NCBI RefSeq assembly: GCF_013304735.1
Contig: NZ_JAAITI010000023.1
Span: 1-59,005, forward strand
DNA: 59,005 bases
From: Blautia luti
GTDB lineage: Bacteria; Bacillota; Clostridia; Lachnospirales; Lachnospiraceae
Reading direction: 5' to 3'
Shown here: in pieces, positions 17,137-26,119 of the stretch
Numbering within the stretch: the first letter of the stretch is position 1
How the letters are laid out: the number at the start of each line of letters is the position of its first letter
Notes under the pieces: model-generated
Told to the model about the DNA's origin: nothing
The model's input: only the letters and a program-made list of their open reading frames with translations
The model's database searches: none
Made by a program: the position numbers and the translations under genes

Positions 17137-17214
17137 ATTTACTACCTCCTTCTTATCTTATTCAAATACATTTCTTTGTATTCTTATTTTCTTGGTTTCT
17201 TTACTTTTAATTTT

Positions 17215-17243
17215 ATTATAAAGGCTGTTTTCATTAAAGTCAA
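17215..17243 (-). promoter_or_regulatory. sigma-A promoter of the toxin-antitoxin operon
   Basis: TTGACT (17238-17243) and TATAAT (17215-17220) with a 17-nt spacer, about 70 nt before the antitoxin start. It is one of the closest matches to consensus in the window. Confidence 0.88.
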
Positions 17244-17421
17244 TAGTTTACCGCACTCTCAATATGTAAGCCCACCATATCATCAAGACACAGATTTTTG
17301 GATATAATTTCTCAATTTTCCTGTAAAATAAAGGTTTTGTCGACATACCACTCTTTTTTCCTTATCACAAGTTGGCATTTTCTTTTTCAAATTAACTCAT
17401 TAAAGCACCTTGTTATTTTTT

Positions 17422-17510
17422 TACTGGCATCCAAGTAGATGCCAGTTTATAGTTTATACTCTTTTCACAGAACTTTTATCCCGGGTTTCGAGTACCTGAC
17501 CCCACTGTGC
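17422..17510 (+). repeat. GAGTACCTGACCCC repeat, copy C (long form with hairpin)
   Basis: ACTGGCAT and ATGCCAGT (17422-17429 and 17438-17445) form an 8-bp hairpin, followed by the shared TTTATACTCTTTTCACAGAA segment and core GAGTACCTGACCCCACTGTG (17490-17509). It ends 36 nt before the stop of the next gene. The rest of the 17137-17545 gap holds the toxin-antitoxin promoter and AT-rich sequence with nothing recognised. Confidence 0.75.
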
Positions 17511-17545
17511 CACTATGGTCAGGCGGTTACTTAATGCACGCTGTG

Positions 17546-18223
17546 CTAAAACAGAAGCTGAAGTCCCATTGCAATGATCCACATATATGCACAGGTCTTC
17601 GGGATCATCAGTAATCCGACCTTAGGCTTTGTTTTGCTGAATAAGGTTACCGGAAGATAACATCCAAAGGAAATGATGATCGCAGCAACCATTCTTGTCA
17701 TGTGATACCCATTCGCATTTCCGGAGATCGCATACAGAATGATCACACCGATACCGGTAACTGCAAAAACTGCATTTCTCAGGATGGATAATTTCATATT
17801 TCCATCATCTGTACACCAGTTATTCTGAGGAAGGAAGCATACCACGATCCTGATGATCGCAGAGATCCAGATCATTGCTTCCACTGCAGCCGGTGCGTTC
17901 AGCTCCGGGAAGGTAAGCTTCCATACATACAGTAAAATAATATAAAATACAGTCATCGTGATCGAAGATACCTGTAATCCGATTCCCAGCTGTCTCCTGA
18001 TCTTCTCACTGCTTCCATGGACAGCTCTGATGATCCTTGGCACCAGATGGAACGCATCTCCGCCACAAAGTGTCAATGTCAGTACTCCGTAAAGGATAAA
18101 CAAAGGGTTTCCCTTCGAAAATACAAAGAAAAGAATTCCTGCGATCAGATCAAAGATCAAATATCCTGCGTCAAATATTGCCTCCATAATGTCCGGCATG
18201 TTTTTCTTACTGCTTTCTCTCAT
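17546..18223 (-). CDS. multi-pass membrane protein, MarR operon
   Basis: 225 residues with about seven hydrophobic helices (for example LIFDLIAGILFFVFS, PLFILYGVLTLTLCGG, ITMTVFYIILLYVW, RMVAAIIISFGCYLPVTLFS). I do not recognise a family; it has no transporter motif. Conserved-looking GGDAFHLVPRIIRA near residue 55 could be an intramembrane functional site. Its start overlaps the end of the previous gene by 4 nt (ATGA), so it is the last gene of the marR operon. Confidence 0.7.
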   Translation of the reverse strand: MRESSKKNMPDIMEAIFDAGYLIFDLIAGILFFVFSKGNPLFILYGVLTLTLCGGDAFHLVPRIIRAVHGSSEKIRRQLGIGLQVSSITMTVFYIILLYVWKLTFPELNAPAAVEAMIWISAIIRIVVCFLPQNNWCTDDGNMKLSILRNAVFAVTGIGVIILYAISGNANGYHMTRMVAAIIISFGCYLPVTLFSKTKPKVGLLMIPKTCAYMWIIAMGLQLLF

Positions 18224-18663
18224 GCTTCCTGCTCCTTTGTGATCAATTGTTTATAACAAAAATAATTTCTGGTAAATACAACTCCCGCCAGGGCCAGTGC
18301 ACAGCCGAGACCGGAATAGAAAAAAGCAACGAAGATATCAGGGAATATTCCCGCTGCCCTGAAACCAATCCCTCCGCTCATCATGCAAGTCATGATCAGA
18401 TATGCTTTCAGATCAAAAAAATGCCAGAACGGACGGTGACTCTCATATCCCAGGATCCTTTTGGTATGCTTTTTGCTCATCTTATAAAACATCATGCCAA
18501 ACAAAAAAAATACAACGACCGAAAACAGATACAGATACCACTTCCGATCGATCACCCGGTATGATAATATCCCAAGTCTGGCAACGTTAAATCCGGCGAT
18601 CAGCCATACAATACCCGCGATCAGCAAAAGAGTCCTTTTCTTTACATGAAATCTCTTTTTCAT
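18220..18663 (-). CDS. small membrane protein, MarR operon
   Basis: 147 residues with four hydrophobic helices (LLLIAGIVWLIAGFNVARLG, LYLFSVVVFFLFGMMFY, LIMTCMMSGGIGFRAAG, GLGCALALAGVVFTRNYF) and basic N-terminus. Middle gene of the three-gene marR operon, 4 nt after marR and overlapping the next gene. Family not recognised; the coupling suggests it works with the 225-residue membrane protein, perhaps in export or membrane stress. Confidence 0.68.
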   Translation of the reverse strand: MKKRFHVKKRTLLLIAGIVWLIAGFNVARLGILSYRVIDRKWYLYLFSVVVFFLFGMMFYKMSKKHTKRILGYESHRPFWHFFDLKAYLIMTCMMSGGIGFRAAGIFPDIFVAFFYSGLGCALALAGVVFTRNYFCYKQLITKEQEA

Positions 18664-18667
18664 CCTC

Positions 18668-19090
18668 TCACCTCATATATTTATCCGCATTTTCGCAGAT
18701 CTTATGAAACACCTCTTTACAAATACGCTTCTCTTCCATTGTCAGGCCGTCCAAAGCGATCTTTGCAAATTCCTTCTGTGCTTTTATTCCATCTTCAATG
18801 ATCAGATCTGCCTTATTTAATAAAACGATCTCGATATGCTTCTTATTGTCCGCACTCTGGATCCTTTCGATCAGACCTCTGCTCTCCAGATTTTTCAGAG
18901 AAGAGGACACGTGGGATTTCGTCGACTTACGGACCTTAACGATCTCAGCCGCAGTATTATGCTGCGGATTGTTGTGCAAAAACATAAGGATATCATACTC
19001 CATATGCGTCAGCTGATATTTCTCGCATACACTCCCTGTGACTTTTTCATAACAGCTTGTTATCGTTTTATGCTGATCCCAGAAAAACAT
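18668..19090 (-). CDS. MarR-family regulator
   Basis: 140 residues with the winged helix at about 30-105 (YQLTHMEYDILMFLHNNPQH, TAAEIVKVRKSTKSHVSSSL, LESRGLIERIQSADNKKHIE) and dimerisation helices at both ends. It begins the operon with the two membrane proteins. A palindrome straddling its own transcription start suggests autorepression released by a ligand. Confidence 0.9.
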   Translation of the reverse strand: MFFWDQHKTITSCYEKVTGSVCEKYQLTHMEYDILMFLHNNPQHNTAAEIVKVRKSTKSHVSSSLKNLESRGLIERIQSADNKKHIEIVLLNKADLIIEDGIKAQKEFAKIALDGLTMEEKRICKEVFHKICENADKYMR

Positions 19091-19111
19091 AACCTTCCTC
19101 CATATCTATTT

Positions 19112-19155
19112 GTTCTATTTAGAACGATTGTATGGCATTGCTCCATATTTGTCAA
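19112..19155 (-). promoter_or_regulatory. marR promoter with palindromic operator
   Basis: TTGACA (19150-19155) and TACAAT (19127-19132) with a 17-nt spacer. The palindrome GTTCTA-AA-TAGAAC (19112-19125) lies right after the -10 box, over the expected start point. This is a classical MarR operator arrangement. Confidence 0.85.
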
Positions 19156-19202
19156 CCATAAAATATCTTCTTTCAACATTTATATAGAGCTGCCACAAAA
19201 TA

Positions 19203-19247
19203 AAAGCTGCCGCTTTGCGATCTATCAACCACTAAAGCGACAGCTTT
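19203..19247 (-). terminator. terminator of the 5'-nucleotidase gene
   Basis: AAAGCTGCCGCTTT (19203-19216) pairs with AAAGCGACAGCTTT (19234-19247), 14-bp arms with one mismatch. On the minus strand it is followed by TTTTATTTT. It lies 16 nt past the stop of the nucleotidase gene. Confidence 0.85.
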
Positions 19248-19263
19248 CTTCTAAGCCGTATAT

Positions 19264-21237
19264 TTATTTAGGATTTTTCTTTCCTTTTCTGACTCTGATC
19301 CTGCGGATCATCCTTCGGATCAGAAATACCACAAGCACAATGATCACAATAAAGAGCAGGCAAATACCTGCGATCATTGCCGAAAACTTATTGGGCTGCT
19401 TCACCAGATCAATGATATTTCTGCTGTCCTCCACAACCTTACGTCCATGTGTCGTCTCATAATATTCCGGCACATTGGCAATTCCATCGCCATCTGTATC
19501 TTTAAAGGACTGCATATATCTTGCGATCGCATCCCAGGCCTTTAACTCCCTGTCATCTTCCATGATCGCCTGATCTTCCAGATTTTCAATGGGATTTCCA
19601 TCCCTGTCCTTCGGTTCAAGAGACAGCAGTCCATAGGACATTTTCATCACTGAACCAAGCATCTGGCCGGTATACAGATCTGTCACGACATGATACAGCT
19701 TATCATCCTGGATCTCGATCCGTTCTCCGTCTGTCCTGGTGAGATAACAATCTGTCACCTTATTCAGGATCATCCGATGTGGATTGTATGCAAAATTCAA
19801 TCCACTGCAATATAACCTTGCCGTTGTCATAAAATCCGAAACAGAAGCGTCCACCTCCGCTGCCAGCTTCAGCTCCTTTCCGGTCAGGTATGCACTGATC
19901 AGCGGATATCCGGCAACACCGTCCTTTCCGATCCCCAGTGAAAAGGAATTAAAAACATCCTCTACTGTGATATCTCCCTTTGTGTATGTATCCCGCACGG
20001 TTCCGCTTGGAACAACGGCTACATCAACCGGATCACCATCATAATACTCGGAATTCTCCACTGCATATATGTATGCATCGGACATGATATCACCAAGATT
20101 CAGTTCTTCATGCTTCGTGCCCATTTCTTCCAGACTGTTGAATTCAACATCATTTTCAGCAAGAACCTCTTCCCTTGTATAGCCAAAATCGGAAAGATAA
20201 TTCTTATCTACCGTATCCATCAGGGCATCGATCCGTTTCTGTGTCGCCTGATCCGGTTTTATCTCCTCAGAAACAGGAATCAGCTCATAGGATGTCAGCT
20301 CCCAACGTCCATCCTGCTTCTGTGTCATGGAAAGTGAGCCGAGATTTCTTCCGTATTCGCCGCAGGATACGATATATGTGTTCCCATGCTGAATTGCCTC
20401 TTTCAGCTCTGAGTGCGTATGTCCGCTGATGATCAGATCGATATCCGGCACCTCTTTTGCAAGGATCTCATCCTCCGATTTGTTTTCATCCTCCCAGGTT
20501 CCTCCATGGGACACACAGGCGATCATATCCACTTTTTCATTTTTTCTGATCTCTTCGACCGTCTGTTTTACGGCCTCAACCGGATCCTTGAACTTTAATT
20601 CACAGGTCGGTGCACATTCCAGGGCATCCTTACCGAACACGCCGACTACTGCAGCCTTTACATCTCCCTTTTGAACTACTACATAATCCTTCACACCGTA
20701 GTCTTCAAATGCCGACCGGATCTGCTTCTGACCATCGCTTAATCCATCCTGCTCCATGCTGTCCCAGTCCACGTTGCACACCACCAGCGCCGGCACTGTC
20801 TCACCGGAATCCTTCGCAGCCTCCAGCATATTTGCCAGTCCCTTTGAACGATAATCATATTCATGATTTCCCAGAGTCGTCACATCATACCCCAGATATC
20901 CCAGCATCCGAAGCTCTGCCGCCTCCGTATCGTATACGGTCTGGATCAGTGTTCCCATGGAAAAATCGCCGCCATCCAGCACCAGGGTGTCCGGATCTTC
21001 CTGTTTCTTTTCATCGATCAGGGTTTTGATCCTTGCAAATCCGCCAACCTCTTTTTGCTCCCCATCTACAATGGTTGAAAAGCTGTTCAAATGCGAATGT
21101 GTATCATGACTGAACAAAACGTCGATCTGCTTTGTCTCTGCCGCTTCCACCGGAACATTCCATGTAAGGGGAAGCAGCAATGTGACAGCAAGCATGATCG
21201 CCAGCAGCCTTGCTGAAATTTTCTTTCGTGTTTTCAT
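19264..21237 (-). CDS. membrane-anchored 5'-nucleotidase / cyclic-nucleotide phosphodiesterase
   Basis: 657 residues. Signal peptide at 1-32, then a metallophosphatase domain with the metal motifs DVLFSHDTHSHLN (about 39-51), VLDGGDFSMGT (about 85), TTLGNHEYDYRS (about 119) and LIISGHTHSEL (about 270). A 5'-nucleotidase C-terminal domain spans about 350-540. Unlike free UshA, it ends with a transmembrane helix (LLFIVIIVLVVFLIRR, about 630-645) and a basic tail, so it stays on the outer face of the membrane. It would release nucleosides and phosphate from extracellular nucleotides. Start has AAAGGAGAG; it begins 14 nt after the EamA pseudogene. Confidence 0.9.
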   Translation of the reverse strand: MKTRKKISARLLAIMLAVTLLLPLTWNVPVEAAETKQIDVLFSHDTHSHLNSFSTIVDGEQKEVGGFARIKTLIDEKKQEDPDTLVLDGGDFSMGTLIQTVYDTEAAELRMLGYLGYDVTTLGNHEYDYRSKGLANMLEAAKDSGETVPALVVCNVDWDSMEQDGLSDGQKQIRSAFEDYGVKDYVVVQKGDVKAAVVGVFGKDALECAPTCELKFKDPVEAVKQTVEEIRKNEKVDMIACVSHGGTWEDENKSEDEILAKEVPDIDLIISGHTHSELKEAIQHGNTYIVSCGEYGRNLGSLSMTQKQDGRWELTSYELIPVSEEIKPDQATQKRIDALMDTVDKNYLSDFGYTREEVLAENDVEFNSLEEMGTKHEELNLGDIMSDAYIYAVENSEYYDGDPVDVAVVPSGTVRDTYTKGDITVEDVFNSFSLGIGKDGVAGYPLISAYLTGKELKLAAEVDASVSDFMTTARLYCSGLNFAYNPHRMILNKVTDCYLTRTDGERIEIQDDKLYHVVTDLYTGQMLGSVMKMSYGLLSLEPKDRDGNPIENLEDQAIMEDDRELKAWDAIARYMQSFKDTDGDGIANVPEYYETTHGRKVVEDSRNIIDLVKQPNKFSAMIAGICLLFIVIIVLVVFLIRRMIRRIRVRKGKKNPK

Positions 21238-21250
21238 AACCCTCTCCTTT

Positions 21251-21664
21251 TCATAAAACCATCAGCAATGTTCCTGCACCGATCAAAGCACACCCAAGCA
21301 GAGATCTTGCTGTAAATTTCTCGTGCAGAAAAACAAAAGCCAGTACCAGTGTGATCACGACACTCAGCTTGTCTATCGGCACAACCTTCGATGCATCTCC
21401 TATCTGCAGAGCACGATAATAGCATAACCACGAAGCACCCGTTGCCAGACCTTAAAGGATCAGAAACAGCCAGCTTTTTTTGCTGATCGCTGCGATCCCT
21501 CCCTGGGTATTTGTAAGGAAAACCATTCCCCACGCCATAACCAGCACCACCATCGTTCGAATCGCTGTTGCAAGATTCGAATTAACACCGGCAATACCTA
21601 TCTTGGCCAGTATGGAGGTCAGCGCCGCAAATACAGCAGACAGTAAGGCAAACACAAACCACAT
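21251..21664 (-). pseudogene. EamA-type small transporter interrupted by a TAA
   Basis: 138 codons of a single-domain EamA/EmrE-like permease (about four transmembrane helices, start MWFVFALLSAVFAALTSILA with GGGGGGAG upstream). The frame is fully conserved except a TAA at 21452-21454 where relatives have Ser (FLIL-Ser-GLATGASWLCYY). Downstream the same frame continues through DKLSVVITLVLAFVFLHEKF to the normal end GTLLMVL. A single C-to-A change (TCA to TAA) explains it. It may be dead, a strain-specific null, or a sequencing error. Confidence 0.85.
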
Positions 21665-21723
21665 AGTAACTCCCCCCTTAAATATAAGATTTTTCTTAAC
21701 TATCCCAATACAAGTCCATCATA

Positions 21724-22938
21724 TCATTTCCCCTCTGATATGTCACTATTTACAATTTCCTCCTCCGTATATTCCTCTATTTCTGTCTTTGTCACCTGTT
21801 TGATATGCTTTTTTTTCAGGCGCAGATATACGAATTCCCGAAAAATAGTATAGAACACGGAAAGCAGCGGAATGAAAACAAGCATACCTACAATTCCCAT
21901 AAGATTTCCGCCGATCGTAACTGCTGCAAGAACCCAGATCGACGGAAGCCCTACGGATTCACCTACAACATGAGGATAGATCAGATTTCCCTCGATCTGC
22001 TGCAGCACCAGGAATACTATAATAAATAAGATCGCCTGATTCGGGCTTACCATAAAGATCAAAAAGCTTCCCACCGCACATCCGATGAAGGCCCCGAAAA
22101 TCGGGATCAATGCCGTAAACGCAATCAAAACTCCGATCAGAAGTGCATATGGCATCCTCAAAATACTCAATATAACAACAAACATACAGCCGAGGATCAC
22201 GGCTTCCAGACACTGACCTGCAAGAAAATTTGCAAATGTCCGATAAGTCAGAGAACAGACTTTAAGAAAAGCATCTGCTTTTTTCCCTGGAAGAAAAGCG
22301 AAAAATACTTTTCGGATCTGCACATGCAACTTCTCCTTCTGAAAAAGGACATAGCAGGCAAATGAAAAAGCAATAAAAAAGGTTGCCAATCCACTGACTA
22401 TGGAACCCACTGCTGACATTGTGGTATTCATCATATTTCCTGCACCGTTTCCAAGAAGGCTTATCCCCCACTTGATCGCCTGATCCGGATTAAACTGTAC
22501 CTGATCTACCAGCTTCATGATCTCCTGGTTATTATGGGAAAATTCCCGGATCCAGCTTTGCATCTGCGGAATAAAATCAGCGATGCTCATCATCAGGGTT
22601 CCCATTGTCCGCGTAAGCTGCGGGATCACACCAAACATCACCAGTACGATCACGCCAACCACAAATACGATCGTAAGAAGCAGACTTATCGGTCTTGCCA
22701 GTTTTACGACTATCTTATTTTCTTTTTTTACCCTTCCAAAAATTTTCTTTTCCAAAAAGCTCATTGGCACGTTGGTCACAAATGCGATCGCTCCGCCAAG
22801 TACAAAGGGAAATGCGATCCCCCATATTGCTTTCAGCACATCAAGCACCACATCAAATTTCCACAGAGCGATCACAAGAAATGCTGTAAACACAATAAGC
22901 TCCCGGATTTTTTTTACAGATATTTTACTTATATCCAC
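21724..22938 (-). CDS. AI-2E/PerM-family membrane protein
   Basis: About 404 residues with seven or eight hydrophobic segments and the family pattern: long loop IADFIPQMQSWIREFSHNN, then FANFLAGQCLEAVILGCMFV, IPIFGAFIGCAVG and PHVVGESVGLPSIWVLAAV. The family includes TqsA and YtvI; the substrate is unknown here. The start is uncertain: GTG at 22938 has AGGAG at proper spacing, while the ATG at 22944 overlaps the ATPase stop codon. It follows the P-type ATPase directly, so it shares its riboswitch-controlled transcript, which suggests a metal-linked role. Confidence 0.85.
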   Translation of the reverse strand: MDISKISVKKIRELIVFTAFLVIALWKFDVVLDVLKAIWGIAFPFVLGGAIAFVTNVPMSFLEKKIFGRVKKENKIVVKLARPISLLLTIVFVVGVIVLVMFGVIPQLTRTMGTLMMSIADFIPQMQSWIREFSHNNQEIMKLVDQVQFNPDQAIKWGISLLGNGAGNMMNTTMSAVGSIVSGLATFFIAFSFACYVLFQKEKLHVQIRKVFFAFLPGKKADAFLKVCSLTYRTFANFLAGQCLEAVILGCMFVVILSILRMPYALLIGVLIAFTALIPIFGAFIGCAVGSFLIFMVSPNQAILFIIVFLVLQQIEGNLIYPHVVGESVGLPSIWVLAAVTIGGNLMGIVGMLVFIPLLSVFYTIFREFVYLRLKKKHIKQVTKTEIEEYTEEEIVNSDISEGK

Positions 22939-22940
22939 TA

Positions 22941-25559
22941 TCATTCTCCTCTTTTTCTTAATTTCATGCGTACCCATTTAAGCAGCTGAATGATCGGAAG
23001 ACTTGCAAATGCATACAGATATACACAGCCAAGCTGCATCAGATCCAGGGTCTCTACTTTAAACAGGAGATGAAAGCCGGGAACCGTCAGTACAACGGTA
23101 ATGAGTACTGCACCAAGTGCAAATGCCCCCTGAAGCCATTTATTATTAAAGAAACGTTTTGTAAAGATAACCGGATGATCCGATTTGCAGTTGAATCCAT
23201 GGAACAAACGTGCCAGGCAAAGTGTTCCGAAGGCATAGGTACTTCCAAGCAGCGCACCATTCTGATGATATCCTGTCAAAAATCCGATCATCGTCATCCC
23301 ACCGATCACAAAGCCTTCCAGCCCGATTTTACCAAGAAAATCCTTTGTCAGTATTGACTCGTCTGCTGATCTTGGTTTCTCATTCATCACCTCACTGCTG
23401 TGCGGCTCCACGCCTAACGCAATCGCCGGAAGACTGTCTGTCAAAAGATTGATAAACAGCAGATGTACCGGTGCAAAGGGAACCGGAAGTCCGGCAAGGG
23501 ATGCACAAAGAACTGCCAGGATTGCACCAAAATTTCCGGACAAAAGAAACTGGATCGCATACTTGATATTCTGATATAAATTTCGTCCGTTTTCCACAGC
23601 TTTTACAATTGTTGCAAAATTATCATCTGTAAGCACCATTGCTGCAGCATCCTTTGCGACCTCGGTTCCGGTCACTCCCATTGCAACACCAATGTCTGCC
23701 TGCTTCAATGCCGGAGCATCATTCACACCGTCTCCGGTCATTGCCACGATCATCCCCTTCTCCTGCCATGCACGGACAATACGGATCTTGTGCTCCGGTG
23801 ACACTCTTGCATACACGGAAATATTCGGAACAAATTCCTTCAGCTGCTCATCATTCATATTTTCAATATCAGCACCCTCACAGGCCTCCGACAGATCATA
23901 TAAGATCCCGATCCTCTTTGCAATTGCCGCTGCTGTGATCTTATGGTCTCCTGTGATCATGACCGGTCGGATCCCCGCTTTTATACATTCTGCAACTGCA
24001 GCCTTTGATTCTTCCCTCGGCGGATCCATCATAGCGATCAGACCAAGAAATACCAGCTGGTTCTCATCTTCTGTCGTCAATACATGGTTCTCTGGAATTT
24101 CACGATAGGTAAATGCCAGTACCCGCAACCCTTCCATTGAAAATTCCTGATTCTGTCTCTGGATCTTTTCTTTATCTGCTTCTGTGATTTCCCGCACTCC
24201 GTCCTTCGTCCAGATCCTGTCGGTCAGCTCCAGAAGCCGGTCAACAGCACCTTTCACGATCATACGGTTCTCGCCATCGATCCTGTGAAGTGTTGACATC
24301 ATCTTACGGTCACTGTCAAAGGGAAGCTCTCCTTCCCTTGGATAAAGCGTTCTTACCTCTGCAGCCTCGATCCCGTACCGGCTGCCCAGATTGATCAATG
24401 CTGTTTCCGTCGGATCTCCGATCTCCACACCATTTTCATTTGTTGAATCATTACATAAAATGCTGTAGTCCAAAAGACATCTCTGCGCCGGATCTGCCAC
24501 ATTGATTGCAGCTGCTGTGATCCTTTTTCCATCAATATAATAATCTTCCACTGTCATTTTGTTCTGTGTGAGCGTCCCGGTCTTATCCGAACAGATAACA
24601 GATACGCTTCCAAGACCTTCCACAGCCTGAAGCTTACGAATGATCGCATGCTCCTTTGCCATCTTCTGTGTTCCGAAAGAAAGCACAATTGTCACGATAG
24701 AACTTAACGCTTCCGGGATCGCTGCGACTGCAAGTGCTACTGCAAACATAAATGCACTGCTGATCTTCTCTCCGCGGAATACACTGATCGCAAACAGAAT
24801 TCCGCAAAATATCAGGATCAGAATGGAAAGCTTCTTTCCAAAATCATCCAGATTCGCCTGAAGTGGCGTCTGTTTTTCCGAAGTTGATTTCAGAAGTCCC
24901 GCAATCTTTCCAACTTCTGTCTGCATTCCCACATTCGTTACAACTGCTCTGCCACGCCCATATGTGACAAAGCTTCCGGAAAACAGCATGTTTGTCCGAT
25001 CACCAAGCGGTGTTTCCTCCAAAATAGTGTCCATACTCTTTTCAACTGCAAGACTTTCTCCGGTAAGAGCACTTTCATCGACCTTAAGACTTGCATTTTC
25101 AAGCAGTCTTCCATCGGCCGGGATCATATCACCTGCTTCAAGAAGGATCACATCTCCTACAACCAGTTCTCTTGCCGGGAGCTGTACCGCCACACCATCA
25201 CGCAATACCTTTGCCTCCGGTCCGGAAAGCTTCTTTAAGCTCTGCAGGGACTGCTCAGCCTTTACTGTCTGCACAGTTCCCAAGATCGCATTGATCGTGA
25301 TAACGATCACGATAACTGCTGCACTTTCCACATCTCCAAGCATACCGGATATCACTGCCGATGCGATCAGGATCAGCACCAGAAAATCCTTATACTGCTC
25401 AAAGAAGATCTGCAAAATACTTTTTTTCTTTCCTTCTGCAAGCTCATTCCATCCGCACTTCTCTCTGGACCGTCTGACCTGTTCATCGGTAAGCCCTGAT
25501 TCCCTGCTTTCCACACGCTCGAGAACTTCCTCTGCTGTCTGCTGATAAATTTCCTTCAT
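22941..25559 (-). CDS. P-type cation ATPase under Mn2+ riboswitch
   Basis: 872 residues, P2A (SERCA-like) type. N-terminal cation ATPase motif, A-domain LTGES near 168, M4 PEALSSIVTIVLSFG, phosphorylation site CSDKTGTLTQNKM near 330, ATP site with MIVKGAVDRLL, hinge GDGVNDAPALKQADIGVAMG, and six C-terminal helices. Family annotation usually says Ca2+. A yybP-ykoY riboswitch upstream points instead to Mn2+ export or delivery, as for other ATPases under this switch (inference). AGGAGG is 8 nt before the ATG. The AI-2E-type gene is coupled to its 3' end. Confidence 0.93.
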   Translation of the reverse strand: MKEIYQQTAEEVLERVESRESGLTDEQVRRSREKCGWNELAEGKKKSILQIFFEQYKDFLVLILIASAVISGMLGDVESAAVIVIVITINAILGTVQTVKAEQSLQSLKKLSGPEAKVLRDGVAVQLPARELVVGDVILLEAGDMIPADGRLLENASLKVDESALTGESLAVEKSMDTILEETPLGDRTNMLFSGSFVTYGRGRAVVTNVGMQTEVGKIAGLLKSTSEKQTPLQANLDDFGKKLSILILIFCGILFAISVFRGEKISSAFMFAVALAVAAIPEALSSIVTIVLSFGTQKMAKEHAIIRKLQAVEGLGSVSVICSDKTGTLTQNKMTVEDYYIDGKRITAAAINVADPAQRCLLDYSILCNDSTNENGVEIGDPTETALINLGSRYGIEAAEVRTLYPREGELPFDSDRKMMSTLHRIDGENRMIVKGAVDRLLELTDRIWTKDGVREITEADKEKIQRQNQEFSMEGLRVLAFTYREIPENHVLTTEDENQLVFLGLIAMMDPPREESKAAVAECIKAGIRPVMITGDHKITAAAIAKRIGILYDLSEACEGADIENMNDEQLKEFVPNISVYARVSPEHKIRIVRAWQEKGMIVAMTGDGVNDAPALKQADIGVAMGVTGTEVAKDAAAMVLTDDNFATIVKAVENGRNLYQNIKYAIQFLLSGNFGAILAVLCASLAGLPVPFAPVHLLFINLLTDSLPAIALGVEPHSSEVMNEKPRSADESILTKDFLGKIGLEGFVIGGMTMIGFLTGYHQNGALLGSTYAFGTLCLARLFHGFNCKSDHPVIFTKRFFNNKWLQGAFALGAVLITVVLTVPGFHLLFKVETLDLMQLGCVYLYAFASLPIIQLLKWVRMKLRKRGE

Positions 25560-25637
25560 TACCTTTACCTCCTTTTTTGCAAATATTCACCAACTGTAAT
25601 TTTTTTATGCAATAAAGGATTTTTTTGATAAATGATA

Positions 25638-25771
25638 TAAAAAAAGAAACCCTTATTGCATAACAAAAAATGCAATAAAAGTCTCACCATTTCCCTGCAG
25701 CGCCGGATGTTTCCACCGTACTGACGACACTGCAAACGCAGATTTCCAAACGTAGGTTACTCCCCTTTATC
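25638..25771 (-). ncRNA. yybP-ykoY (manganese) riboswitch with terminator
   Basis: On the minus strand AAAGGGGAGTAACC (from 25771 down) opens the aptamer, with GTGTCGTCAGTACGGTGG, a CATCCGGCGCTGCAGG segment and the closing TGAGACTTTTATT, matching the yybP-ykoY consensus (GGGGAGUA...GUCGUCA...CCGGC...GAGACYUUU). The expression platform is TTATTGCAT/ATGCAATAA (25653-25661 with 25670-25678) plus TTTCTTTTTTT. The closing aptamer strand overlaps the terminator stem, so Mn2+ binding should free transcription of the ATPase. Confidence 0.9.
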
Positions 25772-25780
25772 AGGTTTAAT

Positions 25781-25808
25781 AGTATAACAGGATCGGTACC
25801 TCTGTCAA
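25781..25808 (-). promoter_or_regulatory. promoter of the riboswitch-ATPase transcript
   Basis: TTGACA (25803-25808) and TATACT (25781-25786), spacer 16 nt; transcription would start near 25774, at the aptamer edge. Confidence 0.85.
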
Positions 25809-25851
25809 GATACTTTATAAATCACACCTTGCAAATATGATACTCCGGCAA

Positions 25852-25881
25852 CAAAAAAACTCCCATTTTTTGAGTGGGAGT
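25852..25881 (-). terminator. hairpin terminator between the DUF134-NifX gene and the riboswitch
   Basis: ACTCCCA (25859-25865) pairs with TGGGAGT (25875-25881); on the minus strand it is followed by TTTTTTTG. It prevents read-through into the Mn2+-controlled ATPase. Confidence 0.88.
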
Positions 25882-26119
25882 CCTTCCGTTACCCTGGAAA
25901 CATTATGGACCTGCAGCCGTTTTATTACCTTTTAAGATTTATTACTTTGATCAGCTACAATATTACCCTGCACAACTCTTCCCTGGTCTTTTCCTTTTCT
26001 CAGTCCTCGAACTACCTGTACATTTTTTATCACTGCTGATAAAAACAAAAACTCTTTGTAATAATGACTGCAAAACGCCTTTGTACATCCTTGTGTATTA
26101 TTATTTTTTGCTATTTTTC
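25882..26119. other. untranslated stretch with no recognised element
   Basis: Between the terminator and the stop of the DUF134-NifX gene I see only short frames on both strands without ribosome sites (a minus-strand 41-codon frame starting near 26094 is the longest). I propose no function; it is the 3' untranslated region of the fusion gene. Confidence 0.4.

Noticed and set aside
21452..21454. programmed read-through or recoding of the EamA stop
   Set aside because: No pyrrolysine- or selenocysteine-type signal; TAA is not a recoding codon in this setting, so mutation or error is simpler.
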